Assembly: GCA_002490665.1 (NCBI GenBank)
Contig: DKUL01000032.1
Span: 25,387 to 85,416 of the forward strand
From: Lachnospiraceae bacterium UBA7205
GTDB taxonomy: Bacteria > Bacillota > Clostridia > Lachnospirales > Lachnospiraceae
Length of the DNA stretch: 60,030 bases
Reading direction: 5' to 3'
Within the stretch, counting starts at the first letter, position 1, and each line of letters starts with the position of its first letter. Under the pieces are notes generated by a model. It was not told the origin of the DNA. It made no database searches and was given only the letters and a program-made list of their open reading frames with translations. A program made the translations under genes and the position numbers. Below, in pieces: positions 17,901 to 25,171 of the stretch.

Positions 17901-18046
17901 AGAATGGTACGGTCAGCTTTAACCTGGCAGGAGACAGGAGCAGTATCAGGAAAGGGCAGTATAAATTAAAATGCCTTGTTACGTTCCGGGATGCGGATTC
18001 GGAGGCAAAGCCCGCTGTTGTAAATATGACAATAACTGTAAAATAA
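11990..18046 (+). CDS. Giant secreted protein with Ig-like (Big_2-type) domains, no visible wall anchor
   Basis: A 2018-aa protein. AAGGGGG at 11974-11980 selects the ATG at 11990, giving a clean signal peptide (KIMAGILCAAMVFQSVPAEA). An acidic Thr/Glu-rich linker covers about residues 40-165. The remainder is a long array of beta-sandwich-like units; the clearest is a Big_2-type domain (ITINTANRSMKVGDSFEAEA to VTALKAGTAVLRATLEGT) near residue 1000-1085, with a second near residue 1330-1390 (FTWESDDNSIAAVSVNEKGT). The protein ends VVNMTITVK, without PxTG, GW or SLH motifs or a C-terminal helix. It is therefore released, or held by non-covalent contact. It sits between the two sortase/substrate pairs and is followed by two inverted repeats. 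Confidence 0.82.
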   Translation: MRSTKLRQKIMAGILCAAMVFQSVPAEAVASEAPETVQSYDDGELDTAADQTGEDETGTDIAAISSEDVAEGTSADPEIPETIETPDGTGTAEEPDTVESSDIIHESEVLESPVTTETPDITGVGDSFEGTGDDTAETAGTDDSEAYTEEITETQELEETAGTEQEIALLADELPDYKKLFTVTTEYKYYFYENVKEIFVELGGCEIPETGVGIEFYIDQDPDDVSGQPVTYEKSGDYYVIPLGTADISEGTHRLTVKLKDTSVPDGEYLVSRDNIEFQIERVDNVFTEAEKYYISSEDDTIEVAFYNPTDDIESVQITAANGDIVARSTERSPAVDQVEDPRYTGIGDGYEYPDTILHKTTWVLPTEKNALEIGNYDIRLTLKGGTERMISNAVEVSSRAVVTKCVLGMDYDNTNNLIYLYIQGTGFNPSQVRFDFIDEATSAMLSTTRIDYKTVQSGFIVKFRKEGNWDKAGKEIKVRISKKSGNIDFTQNEFDAVLESGIYYAEYNSVLSAVEVGVTTDLNGKAVSFRIVDTTDAHDLVSEVTSRSLTESLAYLTPLSPEKLQRGGRYCVELKASGNVYYKEFRMNQAAQSTNHWEASAVISQNAERHDFYYCAIEPGISNNELKASIDGYDGDVAFYASEWEREDDAKGTRIQIWIPTRKLSVGKHTVRLTRNGSNFTSYSFEVIAADYDRFVLDTYSLSWIDDETIQVYLKTPNCAETDDFDVKLLGTNDREPAVTVTEVTDRYTDSVFMNVTGLKKSSAFKEYYVLITHKKLGQPVKMSNMDEKYYADEEKGEKVSISSNKGLPVIANNRVIGINIQNLALPATLTIYATDTTDIITKLTIPSTVEGNYYYFTKEFYDSFVIKDRLYDMTLADYDESWGRSYARINIGYKGETEVNDFDLKITSDTLYIDGPESGRSAVITVSGNTQKPVFEVSDETVVELEDYIETSDDTGVQSPDPNKKRVIAKSTGATDITVIADGVKKSIFVTVTRSASGITINTANRSMKVGDSFEAEAYILPKSAEDPTQIVNFTSSNNSVLYVRRLTNTTAKVTALKAGTAVLRATLEGTTYTVAVTISITDSLPLYDKKEIKIKEVGIVSYIERIDQSLSSCALPEGWEWDDGDLVLTASEQLQYCWATYTEEGYQPFSARLPVAVTRISGIDVTGRTLINQGQKETYKITYQYAGADINTPKFRERIIVNCVRTSEDDLATVESLEWDKMVIAAKDETGGGKVDFRLTLAIDNGVEQGSNLFAKDFSIQIPFTDCIDSVKVKPIKASGQNFEYFENEDRVEVDENDVKTSKYSVELQAEASVNGIPKRNADFTWESDDNSIAAVSVNEKGTVTLAIKKAGTVKILATADDEGKCVGTLTVDIMDYAPVLEASNVTINKYRNSGTEFAFQEQNGNRVKSMRILEGEAESQNFSASVPTDGISILRFKAGAPALGFIRKTVSNCNIVAVTEKGTYKYVLKVTTDVTKPSATVKLKTKANLFYTDAEAVYTVSSKYTVQSVEDVTENTESERFYGIYDGSSNTVHFNTRGTLNSGTLGLFTASRSPRLNVKLKITFADYSEPQIVDVKVATENKKPALGLTGMVTCPGITKGVVNVVNSKTKAVIPMDALSMTFKIFKPADGSIEAEIKKNSGGVTLTYAGTKNLSYTAIVTNSEWTQDVSVKGKVSYIKSPEKLALALGSKQVTLNMATNVTANGMYTIPVAVNGSDIAITKLTYDGTAQPLIDTYGYLNVEFSFKNQSINLGLNAGKRGPVKPGTYKLNLYATINIPDSSMPDQVREIQVKKATLTVKLAEEGTAKVTLTSPKGKINLVDRANTSVVYTPKISGIDASIKSVSVDGESENAKYFTAFLNDDNKVEVKARAGRSMSTKDAYDVTIVSVLHNGYTIRSSVKIKPVNKLPKIVFTPAKCNLYRSNNNKYTVSVALKNSSIDLNNITGIKIDAGASKGNADKFLLVNNIGKNGTVSFNLAGDRSSIRKGQYKLKCLVTFRDADSEAKPAVVNMTITVK

Positions 18047-18049
18047 TTA

Positions 18050-18088
18050 TTTATAGTAAACGTAAATAATATTTGCGTTTACTATAAA
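18050..18088 (+). repeat. 13-bp inverted repeat, first of two after the Ig-like gene
   Basis: TTTATAGTAAACG (18050-18062) pairs with CGTTTACTATAAA (18076-18088). It begins three bases past the stop codon. The stem is AT-rich and has no T-tract. Confidence 0.7.
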
Positions 18089-18095
18089 TTGTTTC

Positions 18096-18138
18096 AATAT
18101 TAGAAACAGCACATGAAATTTGTGCTGTTTCTAATATT
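18096..18138 (+). terminator. 18-bp perfect hairpin terminator
   Basis: An 18-bp stem (18096-18113 with 18121-18138; left arm begins AATATTAGAAACAG) around a 7-base loop, ending in TTTT. It should form a strong terminator between the Ig-like gene and the second sortase, and also works as a bidirectional dyad. Confidence 0.75.
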
Positions 18139-18287
18139 TTGTCATAAAAATCGGAAAAAGACTTGAAATTAACTGAAAATATAGTAAAATAATAGTATAT
18201 ATGTAAACCGTTTAAAAAGAAAAATTATGTTGACTAACAGACGTAATGCCTTGCGGAAAGGTTTAATCACACAGAAAGGGAGATAGA

Positions 18288-19490
18288 ATGGCGGAAATAA
18301 AATGGACTGTCGAGGGCAGGCGGTTTCGGAACGCAGAGGAATATCAGGCGGCTCTAAGGGACAAAGAACGCATCGATTCCATTACCGGCAATCTGAAACT
18401 GGATAATCCAAAGGATATTGAAACGCTGTATCTGGAATTGAAGAAGGGACAATATACATTTGAATCCATAGTGGGCAGACAGTTTGATGACAATATTTAT
18501 GAACTGTACCAGAGAATTAAGCGGGAAGAGAAGGAAGCTGAGGAAAAAAAGACTGCGCGAAAGGAGAAAAGGAAGCAGCAGGTTCAACAAATAGAAAAAC
18601 TTGTAAAACCATCAAAAAAGAAGAAAAAATCCGAAGGTAGCACAAAGCTTGAGGATTTTGATAAAAATATGCAGGCACAGATTATGGCGGTTCTCAGGAA
18701 GAGGGAAAGAAAACGAAGAATCCTGATGGCGGTCTGTATGTTCCTGTGTATCGTCAGTTTCGGGTACCTTGGTGCATATTATCAGGTGTCGGCAAAGAGT
18801 GCAAGGGAGTTCGAGGAGCTGACTGCATTGAAGGAGGCAGGGGCGCAGGGTGCCTATTCCGGCAGCAAAAAGGTGGAGATTCACCTGACGGACAAGGATG
18901 AGACGGTGCCGGATATCCTGCCGGAGTATGAAAAAATACATCAAAAGAACCAAAGGCTAATCGGATGGGTAAAAATTGACGATACAATAATTGACTATCC
19001 TGTGATGCAGACAGTCAACAACGAGTATTATTTAGACCACAATTTTAATCAGGAGGAGGACAGGAATGGCTGTATCTTTATGGATTACCAGTGTGATGTG
19101 GTCAAGGGCTGTGACAATATCATCCTGTATGGCCATCACATGAAATCCGGAAAAATGTTCGGGACATTAAATAAATACAGCAAGGAGTCTTATTATGAGG
19201 AACATCCGACAATACAGTTTGATACGATTTATGAGAAGGGAACGTATCAGGTGATGTATGTATTCCGGTCAAAGGTTTACTCGGAGGAGGATGTAACCTT
19301 TAAGTACTATCAATTTATCAATGCCGCTTCGGAGATGGAGTTCAATTCATACTTAAATGAAATGGCGGCGTTGTCGTTATATGATACGGGAGTTACCGCA
19401 GGCTACGGCGACAAGCTTCTGACACTTTCGACCTGTGATTATCAGGAGAAAAAGGGAAGGTTTGTCGTGGTGGCGAAAAAGATTAAGTAA
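18288..19490 (+). CDS. Class B sortase with coiled-coil cytosolic N-terminus (sortase 2)
   Basis: A 400-aa second class B sortase. The catalytic domain carries IDYPVM, His283 in ILYGHHM, Cys383 in LSTCDYQ and Arg391 in GRFVVVA. The membrane helix is at about residues 145-165. The 144 residues before it are cytosolic: an N-terminal domain (about 1-75) followed by a Lys/Glu-rich, probably coiled-coil stretch. Sortase 1 also has an extended N-terminus, so this is a shared feature. A weak promoter-like pair (TTGAAA near 18163, TAAAAT 16 bases on) lies upstream, and GGGAGAT precedes the ATG. It is followed after 35 bases by its likely substrate ending TPSTGDP. Confidence 0.9.
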   Translation: MAEIKWTVEGRRFRNAEEYQAALRDKERIDSITGNLKLDNPKDIETLYLELKKGQYTFESIVGRQFDDNIYELYQRIKREEKEAEEKKTARKEKRKQQVQQIEKLVKPSKKKKKSEGSTKLEDFDKNMQAQIMAVLRKRERKRRILMAVCMFLCIVSFGYLGAYYQVSAKSAREFEELTALKEAGAQGAYSGSKKVEIHLTDKDETVPDILPEYEKIHQKNQRLIGWVKIDDTIIDYPVMQTVNNEYYLDHNFNQEEDRNGCIFMDYQCDVVKGCDNIILYGHHMKSGKMFGTLNKYSKESYYEEHPTIQFDTIYEKGTYQVMYVFRSKVYSEEDVTFKYYQFINAASEMEFNSYLNEMAALSLYDTGVTAGYGDKLLTLSTCDYQEKKGRFVVVAKKIK

Positions 19491-19525
19491 TAGGGAGTAT
19501 AAATAACAAAGTGGGGAGAGACAAC

Positions 19526-22500
19526 ATGACAAAGAGTAGAAAGAAAAAGAACTATAAGCTGAGGAGACGTGTAAAACGGACTGTGGCAGCGCTCACAATG
19601 ATCATGGCGATTGTCGTGGCAGCGATACCAGTCGAGAATTATGGTACGATGCAGGCGTCAGGCGTGGATGGAGGAGTCAATCTCGCGGAAAATGCATCAG
19701 CATATTTGGAGAACTGTGGCAAGCACTATGATCCGGCTTTGGAGAATGCCTATGGCGGTACCGAGGTTACAGTACAGCATATTGAGGGCGACTCCTTTAT
19801 CAATGCCTTTAAGATTAAATTAAAAGGCGGCAGCAGTGAAGACGCGATGATTACGGAGAGCGTCTTTGAACGGGAGCTGGAGAAGTTCGATATTCATGAG
19901 GTGGAGTATTATGAGTATGTCCAGATGAATGCCGATTATCTCAAGGCAGTGGAGAATGCGTTTGATGCAGAAACCTATTCCCTTACATTCACGAATGACC
20001 GCAAAAGCTACAGTGCGCGGACGGAAACAATAACAGATGCTTCCGGGGCAAATGTCACGTTAAACCTGAATGCAGTTAATTATGACCTGATATCAACGGA
20101 ATCACCAAGTGAGACAATAACCAATACAGCATCAGGATCTCTGGATAGTACATTGACCGGTTCAAATCCGTATGTTGCAATAAAGGCACCGACAAGCAGC
20201 CCTAAAATTTTTGAGACATATGCTCCGGTACTGCTAAAAACCCATACGGACAAAATTGATGCCTACAATACAGAGATGAAGCGGTATACAGATATACTGG
20301 ACGGCATAAAGGACAAGACGCCCCTTACGCGGGATGACGAGACAAGATGGAATGAGGCAGTCAGCAATATTACAACATTAAACGGTTCAGCAGCAAATTT
20401 GTCAACATTTTCTAAGACTTTTGCAGAGATGAGGGCAGAGGCAAGGGACGAGGACGAGGATGGCAATGACCTCCCTGATATTGTAGATTATGTAATCTGC
20501 CAGAGAATTGCTTCGAGTAACAATGGAGACCTCGTCAAATATAAGCTAAAGAAACTTACAAACGGAGACGCAGTGGTATATGTTCCGAAGAATGACAGTC
20601 CGAATGGACCTGATTCCGGTCAGAAGAATGATGATGAGGGATACCTTGCGGGCGGAAAAGCAAACATAAAGGGAATTGCCTCCAGGGCTTTTGACATTAC
20701 ATATACGGATAACGGCAAACATCCGATGGGATCAAACAGGGAAGTCGGAACGCTCACGATTCCGTTAACAGTGGAATTTATCGGAGAGCAGGCGTTTGCC
20801 CACTCCAGGTTTTTGAAAGATGTGACGATTGATGATTCGAACCTTACGATATTGGGTGACGAGGCGTTTGCGCAGTGTACGGGTCTTGCATCCATAAAAT
20901 TTACAAGCGAAAATTCGCGTCTCAAAACAATTGGATGTCAGGCTTTTTATAATACAAGCCTGGACAGTATTATATTCCCGCCATATGTGGAGACCATCGG
21001 TGCAGGCTGCCTGTATCTTTCCAACATAAAAGAAATATCAATGGGCGGCGGTCTGAAAAACGAAACCTTGACAATTGAGCCTTATGCATTTTTTGGATGT
21101 GAACAGCTGACAAAGGTGAACTTTGAAGGCGAGAGTACAAACTTTAAGATGGGTGATGCCATTTTTGCGCTGACATCCAGTCAGGGCGGCGGAGCACTTG
21201 AAAGCTTTTCATTCCCATCTTATATGAACAAGATGGATAATGGCCCGGATTATTCGAGATATATTCTGGCAGGCAGGGAAAACCTTAAGACGGTCGTGCT
21301 CCCTGGAAGACTTGGCAACAGTGTGACAAATGACGATGAAAAATACGTGCCGGACGATACATTTTCCGGCTGTAAGAATCTTGAGTGCGTTGAGTTCCCG
21401 GATGGGGCATACGATGCAAAGTATCATTCGGATAAGCTGTTTGCAGGCGTATTAAATAGTAATTTTTATGTAAGGGGACCAGAGACAGGCGCGAGCAGCA
21501 GCAGCATCGCATCACCGAGAAGCTGTACATGGAATGCGATTCCGGGATATTTCACCGAGGATGGCAAGCAGGGTGTTATTCCGTATGTATTTAAGGATTC
21601 GGATGGCAAGGAACATATGGAAATTGGTGTCGGTGAGGAGAACAGGGATGACTATATCGCAAGAATAGACATTATCGAGGGTTCCAAAAATGCGATTTTG
21701 TCCGGCTACATAGAGAACCATCCGACAGGAAATCCCCTTGCGGTAGTGATTCCCGAGACTGTCGGCGGATATACGATTACAGAGATTGCTGACGGATGCT
21801 TTAAGGATGTCAGTGACATCATCTATAAGGTAGTGATAGCGGACGGAACGGTTCAAAAGATTAATGCGAACGCGTTTAAGGGCTGTGACAAGCTGCAATG
21901 GGTAGAGCTTGGCGACTCCGTGAATTTTATTGGCGCAAGTGCATTTGAGGGGTGCGAGAGCCTTGAAAATGTCGTATTCAGCCAGACACAGACAGCGCTT
22001 TTTGGCGATGAGGATTCGTACTGGAAGGATGCGCTTACAATAGAGGAAAATGCATTTAAAACCGGCTCGGATTTCCTTACATTCCATGGTGCGGTTCATC
22101 CGGATTATGCACCGTTCAAGCTGGCAATGAGCGCGGAGACGAAAAATATGACGGGCACAAGCCTGCCAATCTGCTACAAGACAGATGCACCGACGAACCT
22201 CACAATTCTGAGGGACAGTTCGACAGGCGAGAGCACACTGATTGATTATCCGCACTATGAGGAAATTGATACCATCAATGCAGATTTGATTAAGCTGTGG
22301 GCAAAAGGCGACAGCGGCTATAGTATTACAGACAAGTTCGAGGAGTTAAACGAGCTGAAAAACGTTGCGGACCCGAATTACGCAGAGCGGCCGTTTAACA
22401 ATTACAAGAACTTCAATGAGAAGGACATTCCGCTGTATACACTTTTTATGACGATACCGAAAGGAATCGACAGCATTGACGCGAGTGCATATTATAAGAG

Positions 22501-25141
22501 AAGTGAAAATGCAAATGATCTGGTATATCTGACAAGGACATACGAGTCACAGACAAAGTTTGTGAACGGCAAGGATATTGAGATTGGCATCAAGGGTGTA
22601 CCGGATGGGTTGAAGAGGGACATCAACCAGCGGCAGACCTACAGCAGATATGATGATGTAAAAAGCGTATACTCTGACGACAAGTACATTTCAGAGACTG
22701 ATTTGAATGAATTTGGACAGAAAGCCGGCTTGTTCAGCGGATTTCTGGCAGAGTCCGAGTTAAGCATGGAGACAGGTATTACAGACAGCATACCGGGAAT
22801 CATATGGCGTACTTACAGTGGACATAAGTATGTGGAAAATTCCATTGTCGGAAATGATTATCTGACTTCGATTGACTTAAAGACAATTAAAGAGCTTCCT
22901 GATTATGCATTTTTGAGCTGTGAGAACCTGCTGAGTACGAAATATGGTATGGAAATGCAGACAATCGGTTCGCTGCCATACAGGAACTGCAAGAACTTGA
23001 CAAATATTGAAATTCCAGAAGGCAACCAGTATGTGCAGTTTGCCAACATGATTCTTTTCCGGAAGAACCAGACCAATGGCAGTGCTGCAAGCGGGCTTGA
23101 GATTATCCAGTGCCTTGAGGGAAGAGGAAGCGGAAGCGGGAACGGCGGCTCCTTTAAGATCGGGGAGGCGGCAGGCGATACCCTTCTGGCAAACGTTGTC
23201 AGCATTGACAAGGAAGCATTCTCATACTGTGAGGAAATAACAGAGGTTGATTTAAGCACGTCAAAGATTACACAGCTGCCGGAGAGATGTTTCTACAAGG
23301 CGGTCAAGCTTAGTACCGTGAAGCTGCCTGACAGCATTGAGACAATTGGTGAGGAAGCATTCCTTCAGACAAGTGATAATGTGGAAGTTACGATACCGAA
23401 TCCAAGCTGTGCAATCGGAGAGACGGCATTTAACTTTGACGGCAACCGCAAAGTTACCATCAGGGGACCGCAGTACGATGCTTCAGGGACGAGGAACAGT
23501 GCAATTTACAACTATTACCTGAAGATGAAGGAGAAGCTCAGACCACAGGGTAAGGAAGAGAACATTATTTTTGTATCGGAAGATAAGCATAAGGTGACTT
23601 TTATTGATTATGACACGTCACTGATTGTTGACCCGGAGGTTCCGAACCCGCAGTATGTAGACCATGAGGCAAATGCCGTATGCGTGGCAAAACCGCAGCG
23701 GTCCGGATATGAGTTTACCGAATGGAAGTGTATTCTTTCAGATGGTACACAGTTTAAGGGCTCGGGCGATCCATGGCTGAAGGTCACGGAAGACAGAATT
23801 ATCCAGGCAGTATACAAGCCGAATGCAAACATAATTGTACCGGATGGGAATGACTACAAGCTGACAATGAAGGACGGTACTGCAAACGGACAGACAGAGC
23901 TTACGGCAAAGGGCGGTGACAGGATAAATGTTGCCCCTGTCGCAAAGACAGACGGAAGCAAGTTCCAATACTGGACTGTGGAGCCGAATGAGCATACAAA
24001 TTTACTTGTTGACGGTGTCGCTACAGCAAATACTACGTTTATCATGCCGAATGCAGATGTTACACTGACAGCAAACTTTAGTGGTGGTTCTGGTGGAAAT
24101 ACGCCGGGCGGAGATAACCCGGGTGGAAATACGCCGGGCGGAGATGACAATAAACCAGGTACGGACACAGCTAAGAAGTATAAAGTGACGGTCAACTATG
24201 GTTCAGGAAGCGGTGAGTACGAGGCTGGTGTGACAGTCAATATCTCCGCGTATGCGCCGGAGTCATCCAGCAGGGTATTCTCTAAGTGGACGACAAACAA
24301 CTCCGGATTAGGATTTGCCAATGCAAATTCTGCGACAACAAGCTTTATCATGCCGGCAGCGGATGTGACGGTAACGGCAAATTACAGGGTAAGAACGGAC
24401 GATGACGATGATGATGACCAGCCGTCAAGGAGACCGGGAACCAACACAAATACGACAACAGTAACCAACAGGCCAAGCAGCTCGACCGGAACAACCGGGA
24501 CGACAGGCACGGTCACAAATCCTGCGACAGGAAGTACCAATACAGTCAGCACGAACAATGACGGAAACAAGATTTATATCACGAAAAACGGTGTTTCGAA
24601 TAAGGATGTGGCATCCATTTCCGTGGATGGCTCTACAGACAACTTTATAGTGAGAATCACGGAATCAGCAGAGGCAACTGCGGCGGTGGAAGAAGCGCTT
24701 ATCAATAAGTATGGCTCGCTTGACGGACTGGCGTATTTCCCGATGGATATCTCGCTCTATGACTCGACAGGACAGAATAAGATTACAGATACCTACGGAT
24801 TAAACATTACAGTGACGATGCCAATTCCGGATGTACTGATTCAGTATGGTGGAAATTCTCGTGTGGCAGCAGCGGATAATGGAAACCTGCAGCAGCTGAC
24901 GCCGCGGTTTACGACAATTGACGGCATTGCATGTATTTCCTTTGTACCGCCACACTTCTCACCGTATGTGATTTATGTGGACACCAACAACCTGACAGCA
25001 GGACAGACACTTGATGCGACACCGTCGACAGGCGACCCGATTCATCCGAAGTGGTTTGCGGCGATTGGCATGGCATGTATTTCTGTTATTCTGTTTGTGA
25101 CAAGCGATGGGCGCAGGCGTAGAAACTTCGGGACAGCATAA
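19526..25141 (+). CDS. Giant sortase-anchored BspA-type LRR surface protein
   Basis: An 1871-aa secreted protein. GGGAGAG precedes the ATG at 19526 (the GTG at 19511 overlaps that site). A positively charged start and hydrophobic segment (VAALTMIMAIVVAAIPVENYG) form the signal peptide. Clusters of BspA-type LRR units follow (IPLTVEFIGEQAFAHSRFL, VVIADGTVQKINANAFKG, VELGDSVNFIGASAFEG, VKLPDSIETIGEEAFLQ). Near residue 1350-1620 are three InlB-like repeats ending in aromatic-W or A(N/D)F/Y motifs (TFIMPNADVTLTANF, SFIMPAADVTVTANY), linked by Gly/Pro and Asp/Thr-rich spacers. A beta-rich domain precedes the sorting signal TPSTGDP, hydrophobic helix and RRRRNFGTA. Likely substrate of sortase 2. 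Confidence 0.87.
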   Translation: MTKSRKKKNYKLRRRVKRTVAALTMIMAIVVAAIPVENYGTMQASGVDGGVNLAENASAYLENCGKHYDPALENAYGGTEVTVQHIEGDSFINAFKIKLKGGSSEDAMITESVFERELEKFDIHEVEYYEYVQMNADYLKAVENAFDAETYSLTFTNDRKSYSARTETITDASGANVTLNLNAVNYDLISTESPSETITNTASGSLDSTLTGSNPYVAIKAPTSSPKIFETYAPVLLKTHTDKIDAYNTEMKRYTDILDGIKDKTPLTRDDETRWNEAVSNITTLNGSAANLSTFSKTFAEMRAEARDEDEDGNDLPDIVDYVICQRIASSNNGDLVKYKLKKLTNGDAVVYVPKNDSPNGPDSGQKNDDEGYLAGGKANIKGIASRAFDITYTDNGKHPMGSNREVGTLTIPLTVEFIGEQAFAHSRFLKDVTIDDSNLTILGDEAFAQCTGLASIKFTSENSRLKTIGCQAFYNTSLDSIIFPPYVETIGAGCLYLSNIKEISMGGGLKNETLTIEPYAFFGCEQLTKVNFEGESTNFKMGDAIFALTSSQGGGALESFSFPSYMNKMDNGPDYSRYILAGRENLKTVVLPGRLGNSVTNDDEKYVPDDTFSGCKNLECVEFPDGAYDAKYHSDKLFAGVLNSNFYVRGPETGASSSSIASPRSCTWNAIPGYFTEDGKQGVIPYVFKDSDGKEHMEIGVGEENRDDYIARIDIIEGSKNAILSGYIENHPTGNPLAVVIPETVGGYTITEIADGCFKDVSDIIYKVVIADGTVQKINANAFKGCDKLQWVELGDSVNFIGASAFEGCESLENVVFSQTQTALFGDEDSYWKDALTIEENAFKTGSDFLTFHGAVHPDYAPFKLAMSAETKNMTGTSLPICYKTDAPTNLTILRDSSTGESTLIDYPHYEEIDTINADLIKLWAKGDSGYSITDKFEELNELKNVADPNYAERPFNNYKNFNEKDIPLYTLFMTIPKGIDSIDASAYYKRSENANDLVYLTRTYESQTKFVNGKDIEIGIKGVPDGLKRDINQRQTYSRYDDVKSVYSDDKYISETDLNEFGQKAGLFSGFLAESELSMETGITDSIPGIIWRTYSGHKYVENSIVGNDYLTSIDLKTIKELPDYAFLSCENLLSTKYGMEMQTIGSLPYRNCKNLTNIEIPEGNQYVQFANMILFRKNQTNGSAASGLEIIQCLEGRGSGSGNGGSFKIGEAAGDTLLANVVSIDKEAFSYCEEITEVDLSTSKITQLPERCFYKAVKLSTVKLPDSIETIGEEAFLQTSDNVEVTIPNPSCAIGETAFNFDGNRKVTIRGPQYDASGTRNSAIYNYYLKMKEKLRPQGKEENIIFVSEDKHKVTFIDYDTSLIVDPEVPNPQYVDHEANAVCVAKPQRSGYEFTEWKCILSDGTQFKGSGDPWLKVTEDRIIQAVYKPNANIIVPDGNDYKLTMKDGTANGQTELTAKGGDRINVAPVAKTDGSKFQYWTVEPNEHTNLLVDGVATANTTFIMPNADVTLTANFSGGSGGNTPGGDNPGGNTPGGDDNKPGTDTAKKYKVTVNYGSGSGEYEAGVTVNISAYAPESSSRVFSKWTTNNSGLGFANANSATTSFIMPAADVTVTANYRVRTDDDDDDDQPSRRPGTNTNTTTVTNRPSSSTGTTGTTGTVTNPATGSTNTVSTNNDGNKIYITKNGVSNKDVASISVDGSTDNFIVRITESAEATAAVEEALINKYGSLDGLAYFPMDISLYDSTGQNKITDTYGLNITVTMPIPDVLIQYGGNSRVAAADNGNLQQLTPRFTTIDGIACISFVPPHFSPYVIYVDTNNLTAGQTLDATPSTGDPIHPKWFAAIGMACISVILFVTSDGRRRRNFGTA
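24092..24145 (+). repeat. Tandem 24-bp duplication in the Gly/Pro linker
   Basis: A 24-bp unit beginning GGTGGAAATACGCC is repeated exactly at 24092-24115 and 24122-24145 (period 30), encoding GGNTPGGD twice. It is a likely site of slipped-strand length variation in the spacer of the surface protein. Confidence 0.75.
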
Positions 25142-25171
25142 CTGCAGAAACAAGATAAAAAGGAGACCAAT

